Part shown: positions 43,651 through 52,382 of the stretch, piece by piece
Layout of the letters: the number at the start of each line of letters is the position of its first letter
Numbering within the stretch: position 1 is the first letter of the stretch
Source of the DNA: Bog-756 sp050014755
GTDB lineage: Bacteria > Actinomycetota > Acidimicrobiia > Acidimicrobiales > RAAP-2
Direction: 5' to 3'
DNA: 64,000 nt
Assembly (NCBI GenBank): GCA_050014755.1
Contig: JBEKCS010000010.1
Coordinates: 1-64,000 of the forward strand
Program-made: the position numbers and the translations under genes
Notes under the pieces: model-generated
What the model saw: the letters and a program-made list of their open reading frames with translations, nothing else
What the model was told of the DNA's origin: nothing
Database searches by the model: none

Positions 43651-44394
43651 TCAGGCGTCGACCAGGACGGTGCGGCGGAGGTGGTCCACCGCTTCGACGA
43701 CGCCGAGGGAGGCGGCCAGCTCGTCGTAGGAGCCGTACTCGAGCCGCAGGGCGGCCAGGAACTGCTCCATCGTCTCGGGGACCACGTGGAGGATGGCCGG
43801 CGCGAAGCGCTCGACGGCCTCCTGTGCCTCGGGGTACTCCGCCTTCAGGCGGACGAGGAGCCGCTCCATGGCCGCGGCCGAGAGGGCGTAGTCCTCGACG
43901 ATCGTCTCGTCGGGGATCCCCAGGAAGGCCAGCACCAGAGCCGAGAGGACGCCGGTGCGATCCTTGCCGGCGCTGCAGTGCATCACCGCGGGCAGGGCGT
44001 CGGCGGAGGCCAGCACGTCGATGGCCTCGGTCAGCACGTTTCCGCCCTCGGCGACCATGGACCCGTACCGGGTGGCCACGTAGGCCGCCTCCCCCCAGTC
44101 GGGGAGCTCCTCGGGAGCCGGGAGCACGTCGGTGAGCGGGAGGCTCACGTACCGCACGGGGACCTCGTCGACCGGGAAGCTGCCGCGCTGCTCGGCCTCG
44201 TCCAGGGTACGCAGGTCGATCACCGTGGTGAGGCCGAGTTCAGTCAGCTGGCTCCGGTCCGAGTCGGTCAGCTTGTTCAGTCCGTCGGCACGGAAGAGGT
44301 GTCGCCAGGCCACCATCCGGCCGTCCGCCGTGCGGTAACCCCCGAGATCGCGGAAGTTGACACAGCCCTCGAACTCGAGGGTCCTGGCCGGCAC
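43651..44394 (-). CDS. Tyrosine-phosphatase-like protein (PTP/DSP family)
   Basis: This 247-aa protein belongs to the bacterial tyrosine/dual-specificity phosphatase group (Tyr_phosphatase3 type). The N-terminal block EFEGCVNFRDLGGYRTADGRMV and the active-site P-loop HCSAGKDRTG (Cys near residue 137, CX5R) are both intact; the final Arg and the Asp-containing helix are typical of LipA/MptpB-like enzymes. It starts with GTG at 44394, 10 bp after rpmA; longer frames are rpmA shadow. Substrates may include phosphoproteins or phosphoinositides; neither can be decided. It breaks the usual rplU-rpmA-obg order. Confidence 0.88.
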   Translation of the reverse strand: MPARTLEFEGCVNFRDLGGYRTADGRMVAWRHLFRADGLNKLTDSDRSQLTELGLTTVIDLRTLDEAEQRGSFPVDEVPVRYVSLPLTDVLPAPEELPDWGEAAYVATRYGSMVAEGGNVLTEAIDVLASADALPAVMHCSAGKDRTGVLSALVLAFLGIPDETIVEDYALSAAAMERLLVRLKAEYPEAQEAVERFAPAILHVVPETMEQFLAALRLEYGSYDELAASLGVVEAVDHLRRTVLVDA

Positions 44395-44404
44395 GCGGTC
44401 CGGC

Positions 44405-44659
44405 TCAGTCGCCGGGGACGACGTCGACCAGCTTGCGGCCCTTGCGGCTCGCGAACTGGACGGTCCCGTCCGCCAGGGCGAACAGGGTGTCGTCCTTCCC
44501 GAGGCCGACGTTGAGCCCGGGGTGGAAGCGGGTGCCGCGCTGGCGCACGATGATCGCCCCGCTGCGCACCTCGGTACCGCCGAAGACCTTGACCCCGAGG
44601 CGCTGGGCGTTCGAGTCGCGACCGTTCCTGGTGGATCCGCCACCTTTGGTCTTGGACAT
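44405..44659 (-). CDS. rpmA: 50S ribosomal protein L27
   Basis: L27 lies near the peptidyl transferase centre. The 84-aa protein begins SKTKGGGSTRNGRDSNAQRLGVK and has VRQRGTRFHPGLNVGLGKDDTLFA. AAGGAG lies 8 nt before the ATG at 44659. It is downstream of rplU by 116 bp. Confidence 0.97.
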   Translation of the reverse strand: MSKTKGGGSTRNGRDSNAQRLGVKVFGGTEVRSGAIIVRQRGTRFHPGLNVGLGKDDTLFALADGTVQFASRKGRKLVDVVPGD

Positions 44660-44737
44660 GTCTGGTGCTCCTTGTGGTCGGGCGAGAAGTTGTCTGGCGA
44701 GAAGTGGCGGTCCGCCGGAAGGCCCGGCGGTACGGCC

Positions 44738-44767
44738 CCACCGCCTGGCGGGTCCGCCCGGCGGTGG
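44738..44767 (-). other. Hairpin between rplU and rpmA
   Basis: CCACCGCC (44738-44745) pairs with GGCGGTGG (44760-44767). The GC-rich gap could form a leader structure, a weak terminator or simply reflect composition. Confidence 0.35.
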
Positions 44768-44775
44768 TCGGTCGA

Positions 44776-45087
44776 TCAGCCTGCGCTGATGCCGGTAATG
44801 GCGATGGTCGAGTACCGCTGCCGGTGGCCCCACCGGGTGCTCTGGTTCGACTTGTTCTTGTAGGTGAAGCCGCGGATCTTGGGACCGAGTTCCTCGCCCT
44901 TCACCGTCGCGGTGACCGTGGCCCCGGCCAACTGAGCCGGCGTGGCCAGGACCGTCTCCCCGTCGACGACCAGGACGGGCTCGAAGGTCACCTCCGTGCC
45001 TGGCTCCTCGCCCAGCAGTTCCACCCGAAGCTCCTGGCCCTCGGCCACTCGCTCCTGCTTGCCTCCGGTTTTGATCACTGCGTACAT
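44776..45087 (-). CDS. rplU: 50S ribosomal protein L21
   Basis: L21 binds 23S rRNA early in 50S assembly. The 103-aa protein has MYAVIKTGGKQERVAEGQEL at its N-terminus and KIRGFTYKNKSNQSTRWGHRQ with the terminal STIAITGI. A -10-like TAGGCT lies 9 nt before the ATG. It follows rne by 12 bp. Confidence 0.97.
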   Translation of the reverse strand: MYAVIKTGGKQERVAEGQELRVELLGEEPGTEVTFEPVLVVDGETVLATPAQLAGATVTATVKGEELGPKIRGFTYKNKSNQSTRWGHRQRYSTIAITGISAG

Positions 45088-45096
45088 AGGGATGAC

Positions 45097-45102
45097 AGCC
45101 TA
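45097..45102 (-). promoter_or_regulatory. Candidate -10 box for rplU-rpmA overlapping the rne stop
   Basis: TAGGCT on the minus strand: its first three bases are the rne stop codon TAG (45100-45102). It is 9 nt before the rplU ATG. Confidence 0.4.
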
Positions 45103-47172
45103 CAGCTCCGGGTCGTCAAATACTATTCCCCGGCCCTGACAGAGCTCGCAGGTGGTCGACATCGACTCGATCAGGCCCTCCGAGACCCGCTTCCGGGTCA
45201 TCTCCACCAGGCCCAGCTCCGAGATGTCGAATACCTGGGTACGGGTCTTGTCCCTGGCCAGCGCGGTGCGCAGGGCGCTCCCCACCTTGTCCCGGTTCTC
45301 CCGGATCTCCATGTCGATGAAGTCGATGACGATGATTCCCCCGATGTCCCGCAGCCTGAGCTGCCGGGCCACCTCGTCGGCCGCCTCGAGGTTGTTCCGG
45401 TAGACGGTCTCCTCCAGGTTGGTGGTCCCCACGTTCTTGCCGGTGTTGACGTCGATGACGGTCAGCGCCTCGGCCCGGTCGATCACCAGGGAGCCACCCG
45501 ACGGGAGGTACACCTTGCGGTCGAGCGCCTTGTGCAGCTGCTCGTGGACGTGGAAGCGCTCGAAGATCGGGAGCGCCTCGGCCTCGGTGTCGTAGTACTC
45601 GACACGATCGGCCAGCTCGGGGTTCACGGCGCCCACGTAGTCCCTGACCTGCTCGTAGAGGGCCCAGTCGTCGATCACCACCGCCCGGTATTCACGGTTG
45701 AGCTCCTCTCGGATCACCCGCACGGCGATGGCCGGTTCCCGGTAGAGGAGGGCCGCCCCCTGGCCCTTCCGTGCGTCGGCGGCGATCGTGTCCCACTGGT
45801 CGACGAGACGCTGGACGTCCAGGCTCAGCTCCTCGGCACTGGCCCCGGCGGCCGCGGTGCGCACGATGAGACCGTGGCCCTCGGGGCGGACCGCGTCCAC
45901 GATCCGGCGGAGACGCTTGCGCTCGGCGTCGTCGAGTCGCTTGGAGATCCCGTAGGCGGACGAGTTGGGGACCAGCACGACGAACCGGCCGGGGAGGGAG
46001 ACCTCCTGGGTGAGCCGGGCGCCCTTGGCCCCGATCGGGTTCTTGGTGACCTGGCAGAGGATGGTCTGGCCGGGCTTGAGCAGCTGCTCGATCCGGGGCT
46101 GGCCACCGCCCTTGCCCGACTCCACGTCGTCGAGGTCGTAGCGGACGTCGCCGTGGTACAGCACCGCGTTCTTCGGGGTGCCGATGTCGATGAAGGCGGC
46201 TTCCATGCCGGGCAGGACGTTCTGGACCCGGCCCCGGTAGATGTTGCCGTCGATCTGGGTGGCGTCGTCGGAGGCCCGGGAGATGTAGTGCTCGACCAGG
46301 GTCCGCCCCTCGAGCAGCGCGATCTGGGTCATCTCCGGACGGACGTGGACGCAGATCTGATAGCGGCCCACCGCCTTGCCCCGGCGCTCGCGGCCGCCCC
46401 GGCGTCCTTCACCCCGGGTTCCGCCCTCGCCCTTGCCCCCCATATCGGACCTGGCTCCGGCCGGCGCCGAACGGGGGGTGGGTGCGGTGGCGGCCGCTCC
46501 TGCCGCCCCGCCCCCGGACCGCGAACCCCCGCCGCCGCCGCCGCCTCCCGACGAGCGCTGCCGGCCGCGGCCGCCACCGGACCGAGACGGCGCCTGCGCG
46601 GGCGCCGCCACCCCGGCGGGTGCAGGACGGGTGTCGCCGATGGAGGGGCGGGTGTCGCCGATCCTCGGACGTTCGGCCGGGATCGCCGTCCCCGCGTCCC
46701 CGGCCGCAGACACCGCCGGCACCGATGCCGGCGCGGCGGGAACGGCCCGGGATGCCGGTCCGCTGCCTCGGTCCGAGGGATCCGTGGGCGTTGCATCGCC
46801 GTCGCCGTCGCCACCTGTGGCCGTGGCGTCCGGGCCGCCGGCTCCGCCCGTGCGGCTGCGCCCCCGGCCTCCGCGCGATCCCCGTCTGCGCTTGGTGCCG
46901 GTTCCCGCCCTCGTCGTCGACTCGCCGTCCGCGGAGTCCGCGGACCCCTGTGGACCCGATCCGCGGGCAGGCGGGCTCCCATCCGACGTGTCGGTCGCCG
47001 CTCCGGCGGACGGATCGTGGCCGGCGCGTGCTCCGCCGGTCCGGGCGTCAGCGGGGCGCGCCGCCTCCAACGTCCGGTCCGGGACCTTGGTTGGGGCGTC
47101 CGTCACGGTGGGTGCCGGCGACGTGGAGGCCTCCGTGGCCTCGGGCGTCTGCCCGATAGGTGCTTCTGACAT
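45100..47172 (-). CDS. rne: Ribonuclease E/G
   Basis: This endoribonuclease processes rRNA and starts mRNA decay. The 690-aa protein begins with about 245 residues of low-complexity sequence rich in Asp, Thr, Gly and Arg. The S1 region (IYRGRVQNVLPGMEAAFIDIG) follows. The catalytic Asp residues lie in ALTVIDVNTGKNVG and GGIIVIDFIDM; the zinc-link CxxC is CELCQGRG near the end. There is no long C-terminal scaffold as in E. coli RNase E; the extra part is N-terminal, as is common in actinobacteria. AGAAGGGA precedes the ATG. Confidence 0.95.
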   Translation of the reverse strand: MSEAPIGQTPEATEASTSPAPTVTDAPTKVPDRTLEAARPADARTGGARAGHDPSAGAATDTSDGSPPARGSGPQGSADSADGESTTRAGTGTKRRRGSRGGRGRSRTGGAGGPDATATGGDGDGDATPTDPSDRGSGPASRAVPAAPASVPAVSAAGDAGTAIPAERPRIGDTRPSIGDTRPAPAGVAAPAQAPSRSGGGRGRQRSSGGGGGGGGSRSGGGAAGAAATAPTPRSAPAGARSDMGGKGEGGTRGEGRRGGRERRGKAVGRYQICVHVRPEMTQIALLEGRTLVEHYISRASDDATQIDGNIYRGRVQNVLPGMEAAFIDIGTPKNAVLYHGDVRYDLDDVESGKGGGQPRIEQLLKPGQTILCQVTKNPIGAKGARLTQEVSLPGRFVVLVPNSSAYGISKRLDDAERKRLRRIVDAVRPEGHGLIVRTAAAGASAEELSLDVQRLVDQWDTIAADARKGQGAALLYREPAIAVRVIREELNREYRAVVIDDWALYEQVRDYVGAVNPELADRVEYYDTEAEALPIFERFHVHEQLHKALDRKVYLPSGGSLVIDRAEALTVIDVNTGKNVGTTNLEETVYRNNLEAADEVARQLRLRDIGGIIVIDFIDMEIRENRDKVGSALRTALARDKTRTQVFDISELGLVEMTRKRVSEGLIESMSTTCELCQGRGIVFDDPEL

Positions 47173-47193
47173 CGAATTCCCTTCTCAAACTGC

Positions 47194-48018
47194 TCACGAC
47201 GCACGCTCCATGGCGTGCATGGCGCGGTCTGCTCCGGCCGGGACGACCCGGCCGAGGAGCGGCTCCTGACGGAGTCCGTCGCGCTCGATCCATTGTTGTG
47301 TCCTGCAGGCCCGGTCGAGGACCGGGGTACTTCCGGGCAGGCCGTCGGGCGCCGTCCCTCCTGGAGATGGTTCGCCCCGTCCGGCCGACACCGCGATCAG
47401 CCCACGGACCAGCTCCACGGGACGTACTCCGCGCGGCTGGGTGGAGAGCTCGGCGACCAGTCCGACCGTCCGTCCGGTCAGGTCGGAGGCACTGTCGGCT
47501 TCCTCGCCGGCCACCGAGAGGGCGAGGACCGAAGGACGGAGGTCGTCGAGTTCATGGCGACCCTTGCGCTCGCGCACGATGGGCACGGTGTCGGCCGCCA
47601 GCAGGGACTCCACCCGGGCTGCCAGTTCGTCCCCGGTGATCCCGGTGAGTCGCATGGTCCACGAGCACGAGGTCACCATCTGCTGGAGCGAGTCCTTCGA
47701 CCGCTCCACCACGACCGCCTCCTCGACCCCGATCCCTTCGGGCAGCAGCGCCCCGAGCGTGGCCGGGAGCGAGGCCACGGCGATACCGGCCTCCACCGCC
47801 CGTGTCGGGTCGAGGGCGACGTCGAGGTACTCGGCCAGGGACTCGGCGCCCGTGGGCAGGGCGAGCCCGAAGCTGAGCTGGGGCCTCGGCGAGAACCCCT
47901 CGGTGTAGGCGAGGGGCAGGCCGGCCCGTCGCAGGGCCCGCTCCCACATCCGGGCGACGTCGCGTTGGCTGGTGAACCGGATCTTGCCGAGCTTGGAGAA
48001 GCGGAAGCGGATACGCAC
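47194..48018 (-). CDS. DUF2344 (TIGR03936-type) radical-SAM-linked protein
   Basis: The 274-aa protein starts VRIRFRFSKLGKIRFTSQRDVARMWERALRRA, followed by LPLAYTEGFSPRPQLSFGLALPTG, the hallmark of the family encoded next to, or fused with, TIGR03960 radical SAM proteins. It has no signal peptide. GTG at 48018 lies 1 bp after the radical SAM stop, so the two are coupled. rne follows by 21 bp. The biochemical role of this pair is, to my knowledge, unestablished; neighbours suggest a link to ribosome or rRNA maturation. Confidence 0.88.
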   Translation of the reverse strand: MRIRFRFSKLGKIRFTSQRDVARMWERALRRAGLPLAYTEGFSPRPQLSFGLALPTGAESLAEYLDVALDPTRAVEAGIAVASLPATLGALLPEGIGVEEAVVVERSKDSLQQMVTSCSWTMRLTGITGDELAARVESLLAADTVPIVRERKGRHELDDLRPSVLALSVAGEEADSASDLTGRTVGLVAELSTQPRGVRPVELVRGLIAVSAGRGEPSPGGTAPDGLPGSTPVLDRACRTQQWIERDGLRQEPLLGRVVPAGADRAMHAMERAS

Positions 48019-48019
48019 C

Positions 48020-50059
48020 TCAGCTCCTCCCCTCTGCCGCCATCGCCACGGCGCTCCCACCCGGCCCGGAGGCCGGGGCGGCGCCGGACGGCGCCGAGGA
48101 CAGGAATCGTACCGGCACCTGGCCCCCGGACGAGAGATCCTGCCCGGTTCCCTGGCTGCCCCCCGCCGGGGGGACCGCCGAAGCCACCACGTGCTCGACC
48201 CCGTAGCCGGTGCAGGCCCCGCAGTCGTAGCACGGGGTCCAGCGGCAGTCGGGGAGCCCGTGCTCGGCCAGGGCGTCCTTCCAGTCCTGCCAGAGGAAGT
48301 CCCGGTGGAGACCGGCCGAGATGTGGTCCCAGGGCAGGACCTCGTCCTCGGTCCGGTGGCGGTAGACGGCGTCCTCCAGGGTCATCCCGTGGGCCGAGAG
48401 GGCATCGGTCCACAGGTCCAGGTCGAAGTACTCGGACCACTCCTGGAACGTTCCGCCGTTGCGCCACACCTGTTCGATGACCTCGCCCATCCGCCGGTCG
48501 CCCCGGCTCACGATGCCCTCGGCGGCCGTGGCCTTCGGGTCGTGCCACCGGACGGTCAGGCCCCGCACCGGCCGGGCCGCGTCGCGAAGCAGGTGGACCT
48601 TGCGGGTCAGCTCCTCGATGGTGTTCTGGCCGAACCACTGGAACGGGGTCTGCACCTTGGGCACGAAGCCGCCCACCGAGGCGACCACCGCGACCGACGA
48701 GTGGTAGCGCTTGCCGATGGCCACGCACTGCTTGGCCAGGGTCACGATACCGAGGGTGTCCTCGTCCGTCTCGGTAGGCAGCCCGATCAGGAAGTAGAGC
48801 TTGACCCGCTTCCACCCTTGGCTGAACGCGGCGTCCACCGCGGCGTAGAGGTCCTCCTCCACGATGAGCTTGTTGATGACCTGGCGCATCCGCCAGGTCC
48901 CCCCCTCGGGGGCGAAGGTGAGCCCGGTCCGCCGGACCCGCTGGATCTGGGCGGCCGTGCCCACCGTGAACGCGTCGACCCGCAGGCTGGGCAGGCTCAC
49001 CGACACCTGTCCGGAGCACGACGGGTCGTCGATGATCCCGGTGACGGTCTCCTCGATGCCGGAGTAGTCGGCACTGGACAGCGAGGTCAGCGCCACCTCG
49101 TCGTACCCGGTGCGCTCGAGGCCGGAGCTGACCATGGTGCGGACCTGGTCGGCGGGGCGCTCGCGCACCGGGCGGGTGATCATGCCGGCCTGGCAGAACC
49201 GGCAGCCCCGGGTGCAACCCCGGAACAGTTCGACGTTGAGCCGGTCGTGGACCACCTCGATCAGGGGGACCAGCTGCTGGCGGGGGTAGGGCCACTCGCC
49301 AAGGTCGGCGATGGTCCGCTTCTCCACCCGCTCCGGCGTGTCGGCGAACCGGGGGGTGACCCCGGCCAGGCGCCCGGTGGCCTCGTCGTAGGCCACGTCG
49401 AAGCAGGACGGCACGTAGACCCCGGGCACCCGGGAGAGGGCACGGAGCAGCGCTGCCCGGTCCGGACCGCCGTCGGGACTCCCGGCCCCACCCCGCCCCG
49501 GCCCGGTGCGGAATGCGGCCAGTACCTCGTTGAGCTCCCCGACCACCTCCTCGCCGTCGCCCAGGACGAAGCAGTCGACGAAGTCGGCCAGGGGCTCGGG
49601 GTTGAAGACGCAGTGGCCGCCGGCGACGACCACCGGATGGTCGTCGGTGCGCTCCGCACTCCGCACCGGCACGCCGGCCAGGTCGATGAGGTTGAGGACG
49701 TTGGTGTAGACCAGCTCGGCCGACAGGTTGAAGGCGATCACGTCGAAGCCGGCGGCACCCAGGTGGTTCTCGACCGAGAACAGCGGGATCCCGGCACCCC
49801 GCATGGCCGCCTCCATGTCCACCCACGGGGCGTAGGACCGTTCGGCCACCGCGTCGGTGCGCTCGTTGAGGATCTCGTAGAGGATCTGGAGACCCTGGTT
49901 GGGCAGTCCGACCTCGTACGTGTCCGGGTAGACGAGCAGCCACGACACCACATCGGCACCGTGCTCGACCTGTTGGGCGCCGAGCTCACCCCCGATGTAC
50001 CGGGCCGGCTTCGTGACCTGGGCGAGGAGCGGCTCGATCTGTGGCCAGAGAGACTCCAT
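48020..50059 (-). CDS. TIGR03960-type radical SAM protein
   Basis: The 679-aa protein has an N-terminal B12-binding-like alpha/beta domain (QVEHGADVVSWLLVYPDTYEVGLPN). The radical SAM cluster motif LFRGCTRGCRFCQAGM (CxxxCxxC) follows near residue 285, then SSADYSGIEETV and LTFAPEGGTWRMR. A Cys-rich PDCRWTPCYDCGACTGYG segment near the C-terminus could bind a second cluster or metal. It precedes the DUF2344 gene by 1 bp. A purine-rich GGAGGGGAC lies immediately before the ATG; TAGGAT 9 nt upstream could also act as a -10. Substrate unknown. Confidence 0.88.
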   Translation of the reverse strand: MESLWPQIEPLLAQVTKPARYIGGELGAQQVEHGADVVSWLLVYPDTYEVGLPNQGLQILYEILNERTDAVAERSYAPWVDMEAAMRGAGIPLFSVENHLGAAGFDVIAFNLSAELVYTNVLNLIDLAGVPVRSAERTDDHPVVVAGGHCVFNPEPLADFVDCFVLGDGEEVVGELNEVLAAFRTGPGRGGAGSPDGGPDRAALLRALSRVPGVYVPSCFDVAYDEATGRLAGVTPRFADTPERVEKRTIADLGEWPYPRQQLVPLIEVVHDRLNVELFRGCTRGCRFCQAGMITRPVRERPADQVRTMVSSGLERTGYDEVALTSLSSADYSGIEETVTGIIDDPSCSGQVSVSLPSLRVDAFTVGTAAQIQRVRRTGLTFAPEGGTWRMRQVINKLIVEEDLYAAVDAAFSQGWKRVKLYFLIGLPTETDEDTLGIVTLAKQCVAIGKRYHSSVAVVASVGGFVPKVQTPFQWFGQNTIEELTRKVHLLRDAARPVRGLTVRWHDPKATAAEGIVSRGDRRMGEVIEQVWRNGGTFQEWSEYFDLDLWTDALSAHGMTLEDAVYRHRTEDEVLPWDHISAGLHRDFLWQDWKDALAEHGLPDCRWTPCYDCGACTGYGVEHVVASAVPPAGGSQGTGQDLSSGGQVPVRFLSSAPSGAAPASGPGGSAVAMAAEGRS

Positions 50060-50134
50060 GTCCCCTCCATCCTAGGACCCTCCCGGGCAAGCCACCGACC
50101 GCCGCCGCAGCGCCCCGGGCCGCCCCGACGCCGG

Positions 50135-52321
50135 TCAGCCCGGGATCGTGGTGGTGGTCGACGTTGCCGACGCCGCCGGGAGCGAGGGAAGGGACACCGG
50201 GGTGGTGCTCTTGACGGCCGCCTGCGGCGGCGGCACGACCACGGGACCGATCGGGTGGTCGGCCAGGTAGGCGTAGATGTCCCGGACCACCGGAGCGGCG
50301 GCCGTGGCACCGTATCCGGCCTGGTCGATGACGCAGACCACCACGTACTGGGGGTCGGCCGTAGGCCCGAACCCGATGAACCAGGCGGTCGGTTCCTTGC
50401 CGGGGACCGTGTCGGCCGTGCCCGTCTTGCCGGCGAGCCCGCCGGGGAAGTCGAGCCCCTCGAACGTCGAGTACCCGGTGCCGTGGGGGTTCTGGACCAC
50501 TCCGGTGAACCCGGCCAGGAGAGCCTGGTAGGTCGACGACGACAGGGCCACATGGCCGGTGACCTGCGGGGCGATCCGCTTGACCAGCTGACCCGACGGG
50601 GTCACCACGGCAGCGGCCACCTCGGGGGCGTACCGGGTGCCCCCGTTGGCGAACGTGGCGTAGGCGACGGCCTGCTCGATCGGGGTGACGTAGGTACCCC
50701 CCTGCCCGAAGGCCATCTCGATGTTGTCACCCGTATACCAGGTGGTGTGCGGAAAGGCGACGGGTGCCTCGGCGTGGAGCTTGATCCGCACCGCCTGGCT
50801 GTCGACCCGTCCCTGGGCCTCGCCGGGGAGGTCGATCCCGGTCAGCTCCCCCAGGCTGTACTCGGCGGCCTGGTTCTGGATCGGGGTCGGGCCGTACTGG
50901 GCCTGCTGGGAGTAGAAGAGGTAGCCCAGGTTGTAGAAGAAGTCGTCGCTCGACACGGTCAGGGCCATCGACACGTTGTAGTCGCCGGGAGGGTCGCCGG
51001 CGCTGTTGTGGAAGGTGCAGGTCGTGCTGCCGTACAGGCAGTCGGGCGTGGTGAAGGAGCCCCTGTCGTCGTAGTAGTAGCCGGGAGTGATCAGACCGGT
51101 CTGGAGAGCGGCGGTGGCCGTGTTGAGCTTGAACGTCGAGCCCGGGATGTACAGGCCGTCGATGGCCCGGTTGAGCAGCGGCTCGTTGTTGGCCGGGTCG
51201 GACAGGGAGCTGTACTCGGGTTGGGTGATGCCACCTACCCACACCTTCGGGTCGTAGCTCGGGTACGACGACATGGCGTAGACCGCTCCGGTCTGGGGAC
51301 TCATGACGATGACGGCACCGCCGGTGGGCTGCGGGTAGCAGCCCGTGTTGTTGTCACATTGCGGATCGTAGGTCTGCCGCAGGGCGAGGATCTGGGTGGC
51401 CAGCGCATTGTCCGCCACCTGCTGGAGATTGGTGTCGATATTGGTGACGATGTCGTCCCCCGCGGTGGGCGCGGTCTTCTTGAGGACGCCGGCCACCTGT
51501 CCCTCCGGGTTGACCTCGAGCTGCTGGCTGCCCGCGATGCCGCGCAGCTCCGTCTCGTACTGGTACTCCAGTCCCGACTGCCCGAACGGGTCGCCGGCCT
51601 CGTAGCCCTGCGAGGCCCGCGATGCCAGCTCGGCGCTGTTGATCGTCCCGACGTAGCCGAGCACCTGGGCCGCCGGGTAGAACCCCTGGGCCGGTCCGGG
51701 CAGCTCGGTCTGGGGGTAGTGGCGCTGGATCGACTGCACGGTGGCGACTCCGGGGAACTCCGACTGGTGCTCCCGGATGTAGATGACGTCGGAGAGGGGC
51801 GCGTCGGAGAGGACGGGGACCGGCTTGTACAGGCTGAACTGGGAGCTGTCGAGCGCCTGGTCGATGGTGGCCGGGCTCAGCCCGAGCACGGCGGCCAACC
51901 GATCGACGATCGACGGATCGTTCTGGGCCACCACCCGGTCGAGGGTGATCTGCTCGGTGACCACGTTGTCGACCAGCGGGTTCCCGTTGCGGTCCAGGAT
52001 GAGCCCCCGGGTCGGGGTGATCGGGACCACTCGGATCTGGTTGGCCGTCACCGCCTGGGCGGCGGCCGGGGCCTGGAGGACCTGCAGGGCCCACAGGCGG
52101 AGCCCGAGGAGGGCGAAGAGCGCCACCATGAAGAGTCCCACGATCCTCAGCCGGAGCCCCGGCCGGGCCTCGGTCGTGTCGGGCGCGTCGAAGATGGCGT
52201 CCACCGAGAACCGGCTCGGGCGCATCTTCGGCTGGCGGGCCTTGGAACGGGCCGGCCTGGCACCGGTCGGCGACCGGAAGACGCTCTTGTCGCCGAAGGG
52301 ATGGCGCAGGGATCGGCTCAC
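50135..52321 (-). CDS. mrdA: Penicillin-binding protein 2 (MrdA family, transpeptidase)
   Basis: This class B PBP cross-links peptidoglycan during cell elongation. The 728-aa protein has a 55-residue basic cytoplasmic N-terminus, one transmembrane helix (about 57-78), a dimerisation domain (RGLILDRNGNPLVDN), then transpeptidase motifs PGSTFKL (Ser near residue 394), SSDDFFYNLG for the SxN position (here SSD) and AGKTGTAD near 634. A Pro/Ser/Thr tail ends the protein. The GTG start follows mreD by 61 bp. rodA, often next, is not seen nearby. Confidence 0.93.
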   Translation of the reverse strand: MSRSLRHPFGDKSVFRSPTGARPARSKARQPKMRPSRFSVDAIFDAPDTTEARPGLRLRIVGLFMVALFALLGLRLWALQVLQAPAAAQAVTANQIRVVPITPTRGLILDRNGNPLVDNVVTEQITLDRVVAQNDPSIVDRLAAVLGLSPATIDQALDSSQFSLYKPVPVLSDAPLSDVIYIREHQSEFPGVATVQSIQRHYPQTELPGPAQGFYPAAQVLGYVGTINSAELASRASQGYEAGDPFGQSGLEYQYETELRGIAGSQQLEVNPEGQVAGVLKKTAPTAGDDIVTNIDTNLQQVADNALATQILALRQTYDPQCDNNTGCYPQPTGGAVIVMSPQTGAVYAMSSYPSYDPKVWVGGITQPEYSSLSDPANNEPLLNRAIDGLYIPGSTFKLNTATAALQTGLITPGYYYDDRGSFTTPDCLYGSTTCTFHNSAGDPPGDYNVSMALTVSSDDFFYNLGYLFYSQQAQYGPTPIQNQAAEYSLGELTGIDLPGEAQGRVDSQAVRIKLHAEAPVAFPHTTWYTGDNIEMAFGQGGTYVTPIEQAVAYATFANGGTRYAPEVAAAVVTPSGQLVKRIAPQVTGHVALSSSTYQALLAGFTGVVQNPHGTGYSTFEGLDFPGGLAGKTGTADTVPGKEPTAWFIGFGPTADPQYVVVCVIDQAGYGATAAAPVVRDIYAYLADHPIGPVVVPPPQAAVKSTTPVSLPSLPAASATSTTTTIPG

Positions 52322-52382
52322 GGGCGATCAGTATCCCAAGCCGGCGACCGTCGCGAACCGCGGCCCGGCGCGTTCCCGGCCG

